Source: Ascaris suum
Taxonomy: Eukaryota; Nematoda; Chromadorea; Rhabditida; Ascarididae
Assembly: GCA_013433145.1 (NCBI GenBank)
Contig: CM024178.1
Location: forward strand, 5,751,260 to 5,815,259
Direction: 5' to 3'
Length of the DNA: 64,000 nucleotides
The notes beneath the pieces are model-generated. The model searched no databases. It was not told the DNA's origin and saw nothing but the letters and a program-made list of their open reading frames with translations. The translations under genes and the position numbers were made by a program. How positions within the stretch are numbered: position 1 is the first letter of the stretch; each line of letters starts with the position of its first letter. Shown piece by piece: positions 46,101-61,400 of the stretch.

Positions 46101-48353
46101 CTGCAAGATTCTATTTGTATAAATCGTCTATGATATTAAGGCAATCACACATCGTTTCATCGTCACAACAATATAAGCAATAATTACATCAACTTACCTG
46201 TTTTCTACGTCTCTTATGACAAGAATCATTTCAGAAAAGCTTTAATTATATGCACTTTTTATTGTTCTTTCGGCTCGACCAAGAGATCGCACAGATTTTC
46301 GAAGAAACGAAACAAACAGTCGTAATAACTAATAACTCTGCGCAAGAATGCGCTACTTTTATAAACTAAGTCGAAATTCTCAAACCCACTCTGTCTTCCA
46401 AAATCGAGTATTTTCAGCTCATATGGGAAATTGGGAGGAAGTTCGGTTCATGTGATAGGATATGAAAAAAATAGAAAAAATGGAGGCTGACGGATGAAAA
46501 ATCTGAGAGAAATTCAGATTTGGGAAACAACAATGAGGAAAAGATTCAGTCTATGGATAGTTCTCGCTCTAAACTGCTAGTCTTGAATTCTCATTAATCG
46601 TTTCTGAGCATTCATTTCGATTCTTCGGCTATTCAGTGAATTCACTTTGCAAAATTATACCTGCAAGTTTGCAATATGAAAAAGCCGCCCTTTTTATATA
46701 TGAATGTGCGTGCATTCGATGATTTTACAAAGAAAGAAGAGCTATGAGACATCGAATTCGAGATGCTAATGCGAACGATAGTATCCAGTTATTGCAGTGA
46801 AATTCACAAATGGTCACAAAAATGCTGAACATTTCTTTGTTCACTTGGAAACAAAGCTAGAGTATATTAACTGCAATGCTAGCCAATTAATATCTAACAC
46901 AAATTACTATGTGCAGCCACGCATTTGCTTCATATCCGCCAGCAGACACAGATCTACCTGCCTATTCGATAGTTCCAGCATGCTGCAGTTAGCAAATTTT
47001 GTGTGTATGATGCCGATTGTAGAATGACCTATCAAACCATACCTCAAGTCAACTCATCAATTTCTAGAGCAGTTGCCTATAACTGAAAGTGTCCAAAAAA
47101 CTGAATAAACCTTTCACCAGTCAAAATCCAACTTATATTTCAAGCGGTTTATGGATGCGATAAAGCTTATTAATAGATGAAGGTAGAATTCCGCTCATTC
47201 TATTTTCCGTTGGCAGGTTGCGAAATTGGTCGTAAGATGAGTCCGAGGTACAAAACGGGTGTCCCTCCAGCACCCCTTGCAAGCGTCTGTTTTGTTAATT
47301 AAAAAAGGAAATGCTCTGCCATAAAAGCGCCCCCGAATCGACAAATTTAGGAAGAATTTGAAGAATTGCATCCCATCAATACAACAACAACTTTTCCATC
47401 TAGACAACGATTTGTGGTGGCTACACACATCATTTCAATGGAATATTTGGATTTCCACATTAATGTAGTTTTTGTGCCATTTCACTAGGACGCTTTTTGT
47501 TTGAGTCTTTGTCTGTTATAACTGATTTTCCAAGATTGCGCTGAGGCGCCTCTGTCGAACGCGTCTTTGTCTGTTAACCGACATTCCATTACTTCCCCTT
47601 AGGTGCTTCTGTGGGGTGCGTCTTTGTTTGTTAACTGATTCTCCACAAGCACTCTTGTTGGCAGTTGCATTTTTCAAAGCTATATTGAAAGCATCGCTAG
47701 GAAGCATTTAGCACTTCAAATGTTCATCTAATTGTTTCGTTTTGCTTTACCACACATTAAAGAATAATTACCCTTCTGCTGCTCCACGTCAGGCTAGCGT
47801 ATCCCTAATTATTTCGCCGATCACCTCATGAAAATTGCCATCTCGGCGATGAAAAATTTCCTCCACTAGAGGTTGCAAAAAGTAACTGCTGGAATTTTCT
47901 TTTGAAAAACAAAAAGCCCTAAAAAAGGACTGATTACGCTGCAGTAAAATTTATATTTATCTGTACTGATACAAATAAAACGAAGAAAATGAATACCTCA
48001 ATAAGCTATATTCTGCGCTGAATTGAGACGAATACCGGTGCTGCTTGAATATGTCACTGAAAGATTTCGGTGGACTAAGATCGTGTCGGAGGTATTTCTT
48101 TCTATATAAGTAAAATCTCCTTTATACCAGAAGATAAAAACATTGTCATTATCTGTATTAGTACTGCTGCTGCTAGTGCGGTCACTATAATTGTTATCGT
48201 TGCACTGTTATAGTTTAGTATCATTACTATTATTGTTAGTTTCTGTTACTACTGGTCATTGATATAATAGTTACAATAACAATAATAATAATTATTACAG
48301 TTACTATTATTATTGCTATCATTAATAAAATTATTATTGCTATTACTATTATT
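46101..48353. other. Intergenic downstream of SIX gene
   Basis: The left part is probably the 3' UTR of the distal SIX form, but the first canonical AATAAA recognised is about 1 kb downstream near 47104. No other gene is supported. Contains the 57-58 bp tandem repeat at 47505-47650. Confidence 0.45.
47505..47650. repeat. Diverged tandem repeat, period 57-58 bp
   Basis: Three copies begin GTCTTTGTYTGTTA at about 47505, 47563 and 47620, with partial conservation between. The minus strand stays open and translates to repeated SVN(K/R)QRR units. Confidence 0.65.
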
Positions 48354-48395
48354 ATGATTATTTATTTATTTATTTGTTTATCTGTTTATTTATTC

Positions 48396-48967
<572 letters not shown>

Positions 48968-51430
48968 ATTATTGTTCTGGCCACTATTAAAATCTCATTT
49001 TTATTGTTATTACTACCAATACCACTATTATACAGTTAATGAAGCATATTGTTTAAAACAGTGATCTGTCACATCTACACCTGTAAATCGAAATGAATAT
49101 TTGGAGGAAACAAGAGCGACAGCTGTTGAACGTCAAACCAATCTGCCGGAGGGAAGCAACATTCAGCTGAAACGTGCAAGTATTGAAGCATCGTTGATCT
49201 TTTCATCGCCCTATTAATCGCTGTTCAATGTTTTATTTCAAAATCTAACATCCTTTATTGCCGATCTATGCGCCATTTTTTATGTCTTCATTGCAACATT
49301 CCATTTCAATTTAACACAATAATTCCGAGTATTTAGCACCAATATGTTCATTTAAAAATTGTACACATTGAAATATATTTTGTGTCACAATGGCACATAA
49401 ATATAGCACTGCACTTAACGATCTGCTCCATTTCCGAGACCTTCTGAACTTTCCTATCTGTGTCAATAGCAAAGCTTTGTCAAAAACCCGACTAATTCCG
49501 TCTATTTAACATAGAGATCAAAGTGAACATTCCTATTGTTGGCATTACTCTAATTTTTGCAGCACTTCTCACATATGAAGTCTTAGCTCATCTTAGCAGC
49601 AAACATGAAGGATAAGTTGAAAATCGACGAACGACTGCTTCCAAGCAACCACTCCGGTTATCCCTCCACCAAACTAAAATCAGCCTGCTGATTTGGAAAC
49701 CATTCATAAATTTACGAAATTTTACAACACTTATGTTTTCGTTCTTCAAAAATCCCCGCTCACAAACCTGCAAAAATCCGTTTTCTGACTGAATCGTAGT
49801 TCAGTGGTTTCCATTCATATTATTAACGGCAGTTATTTTTAAAACGCCGAATATTTCGAAAAGAAGCTTTAAATTTTTCATGTTTTTGGTCAACTCGAGC
49901 GAACCGATGTGATCGACTATAATACTGCTTCCCCTACCGTGGCGTTCGCTTATTTCAAATAATCCCTGAAATGGCAGTGAGCCTAAGCATTTTCGATTGG
50001 AAGAATATTTACAGCGTTTCGTACATCGGGGAAGGGAAGAATGATTATAAATGTGGAGAGAAGTCCATGAAGTTCCACAAACAGGACTAAAACAGCTCCT
50101 CATTCATCCACTTAACGAGCACTCTGATCCACGTCCGAGCTAAGGCGTTTCCAAATTAATAGGCAATGAGTGCTTCTGGGCACCTGTCGTCAAACATATA
50201 ACGGGTTTACTGTTAGCTCCGCAAAACGGATAGTGTCGTTTAGTTTGTTTTCTTATGTTTAATATCGGGGGTTTCGCTCCTCCTTCTTTGAATGCTGAAA
50301 CATTTCTCGAAAGGTGAAAGGAGAGGGGAATGAACGATGAAGCAGTCGAAGTGCTGAGGCATGTGAAAAACAAGAACAATTGAGCAACAACGATCACAAA
50401 ACAGCACTAAACAATATCAAAAAGAGTAAAAAGTGAATAGAGATATGCTGAATTGCCGAGTTGCACAGCCCGGTGTGACACGTACACAACTGCACATGAT
50501 CTGATGGCTCGAAGAGATATCTGAAATTGACCATCATTTAAACCCCTCGCTTCTTCAGCACCCTTAAAGGTACTTCGGTTGAATCGTATATTATTATTAA
50601 GCAACGCTTTTTTAAAGATAAAAAACGACAGCACATATCACAGGAATTACGGTCTTGCCTTTCGTTCTCATGATGGCTACGTTCTTCTGGATATAAGTAC
50701 GAATCAGAAACGTGTTCATTATATTACCGGCATAAATCTTTGCACAATGTATGAGAGTGTCCGACAGGTTGCGTGTCTGTGTAGGTTTCTCTTCACGAGG
50801 CATGAATCTATCCTCGATGAACTTCCTTCATTTATTCGTGCGTGCCAAATTTCCATTTCAAACCACTCGATTAAAACGCTTAAGAGTTCCGAAAAAAACG
50901 AAATCTTTTCACATCTTCATAGACTTCATCGAAAAACAAATGAATCGGTTTAAATGTTATGAAATTTTCGTAAAAGAATAAGTTTTCTACAATTCACAAA
51001 GAAAACGTTGAAATTTCGAAATTATTAGGAATATCGGGGTAAAATTCAGTGTTAACTAATTAGAGAAAGACTTAACAAATCTGGCAACGCTGCTTGACTT
51101 ATTGAAGATTAACAACAAATTGTCCAATTCATTAAATGGCAATAGCCGTGATTGTCTTATGAGTGGCGCTGAAGTGAAAATTACGAAGCAACGACGAAAC
51201 ACTTTCCTTCATGTATTCGTTTACAACGATCAAAAAAAGAATCACGGAAAAATTCACCTTTCCGTGGAGACGAATAAATCGCGCATTCGGACGACCGCGC
51301 AGAAATTTGAACTACTCAAACGAGCGATTGTTTGGTTATAGTGAAGAATGTCTGACATGCATCCTCGCAAATAACCTTCGCGCCGTCGACCTAAATTCAC
51401 ATAAATTATATATCATAAATTATATAAATT
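48968..51430. other. Intergenic, nothing supported
   Basis: AT-rich, with ORFs up to 124 codons (50579-50953 plus). None has recognisable motifs or splice-paired exons. Confidence 0.5.
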
Positions 51431-51439
51431 CACATTAAA

Positions 51440-52699
<1,260 letters not shown>

Positions 52700-52733
52700 C
52701 ACTGTACCATATGAATTCCCAATGTAAATATCT

Positions 52734-53219
52734 CTATAGTTGAGGGAAGGGTAGATATGCAAAAGTTGTTTGGTGTATGTGATGGACGAGGGATTTTTCG
52801 AGATTAATAACGCATGATAAATAACGTTCTATAAAATAAGAAAAGCAAAAAGTACTCAAATAAAATTGTTTCGAGTGAAAACCTACAAACATCTTAACTG
52901 CAAAAATTGTCGAACATTTTAAGGGATGATAAAAACTTGTGAGAAATTCGTCGGGCTTTAACGCTGTTTCTCCGAAGAACGGTTCATATAAAGATGAGAG
53001 CCTTTCTTTGTTTTTCAACTTATCAGACTTGCTTATCACACATGGAATGGGGGAAGAGTGCAATGATGACAAAAAACCTTGAAAATAATTTCGATTCAAT
53101 GTTATCGTATACCGGGAGGCGTCTCTTAACAACGTGAGCGAGAGAGGCGACCCAAGGGGAACTTCAATTCGATTCGAACTCATCGCATTTTGTGTGTACT
53201 TCGTAACGAAAAAAAACAT
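52734..53219 (-). CDS. Hypothetical ORF, 161 codons
   Basis: Minus-strand ORF starting MFFFVTKYTQNAMSSNRIEV, S/L/F-rich, with no recognised domain, splice structure or poly(A) context. It is longer than most chance ORFs here but still within what AT-rich intergenic DNA can produce. It ends close to the TA array. Confidence 0.18.
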   Translation of the reverse strand: MFFFVTKYTQNAMSSNRIEVPLGSPLSLTLLRDASRYTITLNRNYFQGFLSSLHSSPIPCVISKSDKLKNKERLSSLYEPFFGETALKPDEFLTSFYHPLKCSTIFAVKMFVGFHSKQFYLSTFCFSYFIERYLSCVINLEKSLVHHIHQTTFAYLPFPQL

Positions 53220-53934
53220 TGCTTCATTTCAAGATATTTTTGTTTTATTCTAAAATATTTTTGTAACCTTCGGTGTTTTCACTTCTGCACTCTTCGCCTA
53301 TTCCCCTGATGATGACGTTATTGAGCCTCATTATTTTGTTGTGTCAAGTGAATCTATTATATATGTAACTACTATACACATATGCAATCGTAATTAGAAA
53401 TCAACGAGCATTTTTGCAAAAACTAAAAAGGCGAAATGAATTGAATATTCTTAATTTTTCAAAGAGCAATGATAAAATGAATGGGAAAAAGTCTGAGAAA
53501 GACAGATATAGCAATCGGATAGACTAAAATTGGAAAGTGGAAATAAAACATCTACCGAGCAATAGTGTAAAAAAGGACTCGATCCCCTACCACAAGCTTT
53601 TTTGGCACGTTTTATCCATTAACTATCATTCCATACCTGTTTCCTTCTTTCTGTGAGTTAAATGAACAAAAGGTGAACTGCTTTTGAGCAAAGAAGTTAA
53701 ATATTGATAAGACCCGAATACTGTGCACATGGAATTTACATACGATCTTCCGCACATTTCTTCCTTCATTTAAAACTTTTCCCACAGACTCCACGAATTA
53801 CGTGATTACTGCCCATCATTTAACTGTCTGGTCAAAATTCTTTCATAAGTGAAGGGAGCAGATTTAACTTGAAACTGTCTGTATGCTTACTTAATTCGCT
53901 TAAATGAGATAGCGATGAAGATCGTTGCATGAAG

Positions 53935-53994
53935 TTTGCCTGTGTTGGAAAGTCGGAATAAAAGTTTGTCTGCTTTGGAAAGTCGGAGTAAGAC
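53935..53994. repeat. Tandem repeat, 30 bp unit, 2+ copies
   Basis: Two 30-base copies at 53935-53964 and 53965-53994, sharing TTTG(C/T)CTG, TTGGAAAGTCGGA and TAA, followed by a partial third (TTGCCTC). Confidence 0.75.
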
Positions 53995-55349
53995 TTGCCT
54001 CAAGTCCACTGAGAATCTATGTCCTCTGATATGCTCATCTATTTGAAAGTGGTTAATTACGAAGGTATAATTCAAGTAGTCAACACGTCTAAAGAGTCTC
54101 TGATATTGAAACATTGAATAACTATGGCTGTTGCGGCAATAGATGTAGTGAATTCATTTGAAACATTTTAAGAAGAGTAAGGTTAGTCTATTTTCGATGG
54201 CTTCACTTGAATATTTAGTCAGAATCCATTTGAATGCTTGTTTATTTACTCCTCATGCTAGCCAACTTCATATGAACTTTTATCGGTTGCCTATAAAAGT
54301 TTCTATGAAATAAAAAAATCCCACCCTCGCTCAGCTTCAAATAAACTAAACGAGTAAATTTGCCAAACCCGCTTAAAAAACTCCGTCAATTTTCATGCTT
54401 GAAACGAAATTTTCTTGTATAACGATGCACTATTATTCAAATCCGTATCGTGTACTAAGGTGAAGCCATCATTGGGATGGAAACCTATTTGTTGAAGTCA
54501 AACAATGCACTAGAATGAATTCAAGTGGACCATAAAACGATTTGCTTTATTGTTCAAACGAAACAGCACTCATGAACACCAATCCGTTCCCTACGGTTTT
54601 CTTCAAGAAATTACATTTCCAGATATCCATTATCTGCTTAAAATCCTCAAATAGTAATCCTCATAACACATAATCCCATCATGAAAGTAAAAGGGATTCC
54701 TCAACTAATATTGAGGCATCGTTTTGATAAAGCTAAGGCAGAGCACGACTGCGAATTTTTGCCAATACTTGTAACATTTGTCGATACAAAATATTTTTAC
54801 ATTGAAAGTAAGCGTTTCAGTGTGCGAGCAAACAATAGCTTCAACAGGTAGAACTCATGTAACAATGAAAAAGGTCAGGGGTTACATTCCTACGTTATCC
54901 TCTTCTCCTTTCTCTTTTCATCAGTTGAAATGGAATCATTTTATTGCAAAGAGCTGAACGCTAGTTGGTAGCAACGAATTGAGGACGGTTACAGCTCATG
55001 ACAGCAACGCTGCAGTATACTAGAGTGATCCTCACACTTCCCATAGAATTACCAATTTCTTCATCGTCTTCCGCTCACAATCAGATATATACTCGAAAAT
55101 GTTCTTTAGCTACTTTTCACACGGAAAAATTCAATGCGCACATATGTTCACCTAATGAGATTAGGCGCTTGCGCCCGGCACTTTAAAAAAAGCGGGAACG
55201 AACCATCTGAGAACTTTCTATACGTAGTAAACTCATGGCCTATTGTCAAAAACAGGTGTGACACGATATATTTTAAAAATTTGCTGTTGTATAAGCGGAA
55301 AATGTAAACTTCAAGTCATCAGTGTAAGGCTCCGCGGCGTATGCGTAAT

Positions 55350-55400
55350 GCTATGAATACACTCTTCTTTTACAGGGCTATGAATACACTCTTTTACAAG
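55350..55400. repeat. Direct duplication, ~25 bp
   Basis: GCTATGAATACACTCTT occurs at 55350 and again at 55377, each followed by a TTTTACA(A/G)G-like end. Confidence 0.75.
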
Positions 55401-58400
55401 GTTTCTTACAATTAAACGCACCATAGAAGTTAACTACAATCAACGCGCCACGGGTCACATGTATGTGGCATCTTACCTCATAATTTCGGTTCCCAACAAT
55501 CCCACGTTGTTCATTTTGTCATTTCCCCTGCCGCTTGTTTACGTCGAAATTTTGCTAGCGGAATTTGCAGCATTCCATAGCTGCTTCGATATGCAACAAG
55601 AAAGCTTGTCCGCTCGTTTTCCCAAGTGTACTGCTTTTCAACACTACTTCCCAAAGAGTCTCATCAACGGCCTGTTCGTTGTTGCTGACATCTGTGTATT
55701 TCTGCGTGTACATGCGCATGTGAGAGATGCCCGTGTGTATCTGCGTGTCTGTGCGTAAGTGGCATCTAGTTATAGTGTCAATTCGACAACATTCATTCTA
55801 GTATCCCATCTCAATCACATCAATCATTTCACCACATCTTTCCACTCTTCTGCGTAATTTTGAAATTGTGACGTTTCGCCAACGGTTATCTATGCCATTC
55901 ATCGCTTGCAAACCTTTGAATTTCAATGAACTTCCGGTCGACTATAAAGAACGTTTTCTGCAAATCGTTGTTTTTAATGCGACAATGCAGTGAACAGTGG
56001 ACTCAAACAGCCATCTTCTTTCTATTCGGATTTGAAACATGGATGCTCAAGATGATAGACTAATAGTCCTAACCATCGAGCTGAGAATCTGTAAAATCCA
56101 GAAAAATCTAGCTTGATTTTGTAGCAGCCAAAAAGTCCGTGTCACTTTAGCATGCAATAATATTGCGCATCTCAGTTGCAAGAAAAAAGCGCAAATTAAT
56201 CTATAAAGTATGAATGAACGGTCGGGGATTTTTTTCTGAACTTTATAGGCCGCAACTAAACGCGCTCAGAATCCCCAATGTACTTGTTGGAGCGAAAAAG
56301 AGCGATGAAGATTCTACGACAATATTTTTGCGACAATTTTTGTCCACTGCAGTGAAAAAAATATAAACAATTGGGTGGAAAATGAAGAATTATTGCTCAG
56401 AAAATGAAAAAATATTAAAAAAATATGAACGAAGGGAAAAACAAGGAAGAATTTACTTGTCAGAATTTTTTATGAAAATGTATTCAACCGATATAAGCAG
56501 AAACGAGATGGCAAATGGCCAACAACTACCCATTTCCGCCCGCTTATTTCACGGGGAAAAAATGAGAGAGAATTAAGAGCGCACACTACTGTTTTTTTTT
56601 CAAAAATCTACATCGTTTACTCAGTTATTTATAGTCTTGTTCTAACGAATTGCTCAGGTTGGATTGTATTTACCAGTTGACATCAAATTGAACCATATTT
56701 TAGATGACGTCAGCCCTACGCTATCCGAGACTTTTCCCTCACCTCTCTCCCTCTTCATCATGACTCAGTTCAGACGAATTCTTTCACCTTGAGTATGTCT
56801 TCGAATGGTGATAAACTATTTGGGAAAAATCCTCTCCCTCCGCCCCCTCCCATCCTCAAAGATCATTTCCATACTTAATTCGCATTCGACCCTCTGTTGA
56901 ATGTGTTTAAAACAACAATAGGCAACCAACAACTTTTAATGAAATTAACCAGCAAATGAAGTCTCTAGATGAGTTCGACTCGCAAAGCAGCGACCGATGT
57001 GTTCTGAATTGCTCAGTCTATATAAGGAATCAACTACCGGCATACTGAACCCCTCTTAGGATTAAAGCAGTAATCACACGAGGAAGATTTTGATTTACTT
57101 AGCAGGACGTTTCATCAGAGACGACTAATCATATGTTAGAACAAAAATACGTCATGGATTTTGTAGAGGAGAATGCGATCATTCTGTCAAAGATAAATGA
57201 AGGAAGAAATGAAGAGGAGAAAAATCCCCTTCGTTAAAATCAGAGAACAAACTCTGCGGAAAATTTCGTCACTTTCATCAGTTCTAAACTTAACAAGTGG
57301 TTCGGCAATAACGAAAATGCAAATTTCTGTTCAAGAGACGAAAATAAATTGGGCAATTCTTTAATAATTCACCTCTTTGCACTGAATATATTGATCATTG
57401 ATTTGAAGGTAATGTGGTTACAATCTGTGCAATCTGTGCGAGCACACCTTCTGCACCCTCTTCGTTGCCAAATGCTTTCGAGAATGGATCCTAGCTGGGA
57501 AGTTCAAGCAAGCGTTCAATAAGCACTAAGGGCACAAAGCATTTAAGCAGTTGAAAATGATTGAAAGCAAGCGAGCAAAGTCGGCGATGGAATTGAATTT
57601 TCGCTCTGATTCCTCAAGTGTCATGCAACGACGCATACCGATCGCCTCTTAAGGGAATTTCATGGATGCGTAGCGCGTAACGGAAAGCTATAGTGAAATA
57701 CCCCGCGATATTGAATTATTGTTTTCCACGTCAATGAGCGTTATTCATTTCATTAAATATCGGTCAACAAATTACACTAAGCGTTTATTTCATACGACAA
57801 TGAAACTGTGACGCAACACATTAAGCCAACGTTACGCAACTATTAAGCTGGCCTAATGCGGAAAAGATGCACAACTCGATGACTAAATTAGTTCACAACT
57901 TCGCAATATAGAATGCGCAATACAAATATTCACTGAGAGCGTTAATCAGTTATCGCGGTATACACGTCCAGCTGGTGCAGTACATGCAATAAAACAAAAA
58001 ATAGGGGTTCATTTTAACGAAAAGGCATACTGTCAATAAGTTCCACCTTCTCGTCCATTAACAATCCTTTTAAAGAGCAGCCACAACAGCTTCAGAAGAA
58101 CTAACTGACTCACTTTTGACTTGACTTTTTTCCAGTTTTTTAAAAATGCATAAATGTTGTCAAATTTCATTCAGTTTACACTTTCATTCTTTCTTCAAGG
58201 CCTTTCGAGAAACTCTACGATAGGAACCAGCCACTGAACAATAATTTTAGGGTCATCCAACTATTATCTCCCTCTACTGTATCAGTAACATTCACTTATC
58301 AGTAACACACCAGTCGACAATGCTTTACCCTCATTAAATACACAGATGCAAACTTCACTGCTAGCACAGACGCTACTACTACCATCATTGGAAGTGTCGC

Positions 58401-61400
58401 ATTTTATTCCTCGGATGTTATGGAACAAAGCAAAGATTTAATATTCAACGTGGTAATATATTAGAATGCATAAAAGTCAGTCGGGAAGAGAATAAAGAAT
58501 CGAAAAATCGTGAGGTCGTGGTCAGATCAGAATGTCGTAGGCAATTGGAAAAAGGCAGTACTCGAGATTCAGAATCATCGATATTCAGCAGCAATTCTCG
58601 GGATTCAGTTTGTGTTGTGGCTTATGACTAATGCATGAGATTATAGATGCGATGACCTTGAAGCACATTTAAGCGTCTTCGGTCATTAACCAAAAGCGGC
58701 ACTCCACTTCAAGACGTGCATACTTAAAGCGCAAACTCATGCAACTTGACTGCAGCATAAAATCGCGCTTAAGCTTTAATAAGAGTAGAAAGAATTTGAG
58801 TTATAAGTAATTTTGTCGCTCTAATAAAAGCAATACTGTGGTATTGGAAAATATTACTATTCACGACGATCCATAAAAAAAGATAATCCCACGTGAGATT
58901 TCCGGTAAAGGCAACTTTCCTGCTAACAATCTTTGAAAAAAATGCATTCTAGGATGTACGAAAATCGCACCAAAAGAGGAAACGAATTTCCACAAAGGTC
59001 ATACCTCCAAGTCGATCGTTCATCCTTACAGTAACACACATATCGGTGCAATTTTTCCACTTCACATAACGTGCATCAAAGCTGAAAAAAATCACTCCTA
59101 ACATTCAAAATCCATATTCAAAGCATCTCAGCACAGAAATATTTCCTTTCAGTCACACATAAATGAATAAACTCGAAGAGGTTGAAATTAAGTTTCAACA
59201 ATCTTGAAGCATTCAATATTTTCAGTCAATGTTTTTTGTTGGCCTATAAAAACATTTGCAGCAAGAAAGCGGCTTATATTATGTGCCGCTGAGAAAAGAA
59301 ACTGCAATCAGCGCAGCATTTGATAGAGTCCGAGGTTTTTTTTTGGAAAACCTCGCCACCAAACAGTTGCATAGAATACAAGAATACAGATAAATAATGG
59401 ATATGTTAAATAATGCCTTGATATTTTAATTAACCTCGCCGTCCACGTAAATCTTTCAAAAAAAAGAAAATCTGTCTTTCTGGAATCCGGTAGATGTACG
59501 ATGAAAAACTGACCGATGCAAAATGCTTTTCTCACCTTTCAATGCTCATAACCTTTTTCACTTTTGATGAATCAATGCGAATTTTGCTATATGAGGTCGG
59601 CATACATTTTACATTTTGTGCACAAAATTTCATGGGTCTAATTTGAGTGATTCACGAGTCAAAATTACCGTAGAGACAGACGACATAAACATACTCGGAG
59701 ATATGCGCACAGTTTTTCAAGAACTGCAACTGTGCTTCGAACGAGACTTTACTATTCCAAGTTATATTCTTGCACAAACTTGCAACAAAAAAATTGCATA
59801 AAATCGGAGCGCAACTGCAGTGTAATTTTAAATAACAAATTTCATCTCTATAAATATGCGTCAAACATTCACAAAATATGTCGGAGTAACGGTACACTCT
59901 TAAACACTTCAAAGGCTTTCATTTCGTCGAGAATAAGCTCGATTTGAGAAAAAAAATTTGCCGAGAAGTTTTCCGCCAAAATTATTTTCAAATTTTCGAA
60001 ATAAAGAGGGTGGGGAAACAGAGCGAAATGAAAAAGAATGAAGGAGTAGAGGTAAGAAATGGAAAGCGAAACCTCTCTTATCATTCACTTCTCAACATTC
60101 ACTAAAAAACTTTAGGTGGAAATGTGATGTGCTCAAAACGAAAATGATTACACGATGCAGTTGCTAAGGTGAGATATTAGAGGTAAATTTCGTATTGAAT
60201 GCATATCAATAACCGATTATTTTTGCTTTTTTAAAAGATTATCAATGAATTCCCCAAGAGAATATCTCAAATGCGTAATTTCCAGTGTTCGAGCGGTCGG
60301 AAATGTCCGATGCCTTCATCCCTTCGTCCATTTTTGCTGCACTCGATAAAGTCGTTCAAGTTAACTTTTTACCTACCTATATCACAGCCGGATCTGAGCA
60401 AGAGCACGATCTTTTTTTCACATTTAAGTCTAAGAGAAAGGGGATACTACTGTCTTTATAGCATCAACGATGGGGGGATAGAGTGCGTTAGTAAAGAGGG
60501 AGGTGAAAACTTGCTACGAGCTATGAACAAATCCACCGACACTTTTGACGCGACATCTTAAATTTTGTAATTGGGATGAATAAACGGAACAACACGTGAT
60601 ATTTTGCACGACTTTTGAACCGAAACACAGAAGTTGAACGTTTTCAATGTGGCGTAATAATGGCTGAGGGCCAATAAATTAAAGAAAGAAAAATTCAAAT
60701 TCCTATGTTTCCGTCAATTTAGATAGAAAATTTTTAGCAGCTTTCGAGTGTTTGAATGCTTCTGTTTCCGAATATACCAAAAAATGATTTCTCTTCGATC
60801 GAATTCAACTATTAAACTCCAAATTGATTTCTCATCGAATGCTCTTTCGAAGCGAACTTACAAATGAAGATGGAGATCGATAATAGTGATTTTCTAGACA
60901 CACTGAGTGAATTGCTTGATCGGAAGGAAGAAATCCCGAAAAAAACTATACTGCTTGAATGATTTGGAAGAATGCATATAGCGTACGCATTCGCCGATCA
61001 AAGGTGGTCACTCGCCAGTAGACGGTAATGTGTCCAAAACAAGATCACCATAACGACTGGACCTCATTAAATCTGCCTCGGATTTCTCTCACCTTAAAAT
61101 AACCCTCCCGTCAGTTCCCTGTGGAAAAAGTTAAAATTTTTCCGAGAAGAAAACGTGAACATGTCTATGTTCACGCTCATAAGAATCTACCGCAGGAACG
61201 ATTACACCAATGGAATCATTGGACTATGTCAACAACAAACACGTGCATTTACCTTGTTTGATCACACTTTTCAGTGAATGCGAGCGGTCGCCTGTAGAGA
61301 TGTGATATGTACATGTATTGATGCTCCAGATACGGACTCATGCAACTGTAGCACGACAGCCGCGACGCTATAAAAACACACCATTATCGACGCCACCTTG

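Noticed and set aside
47505..47650. CRISPR-like direct repeats
   Set aside because: Only three diverged copies without constant repeat and unique spacer structure, in eukaryotic DNA.
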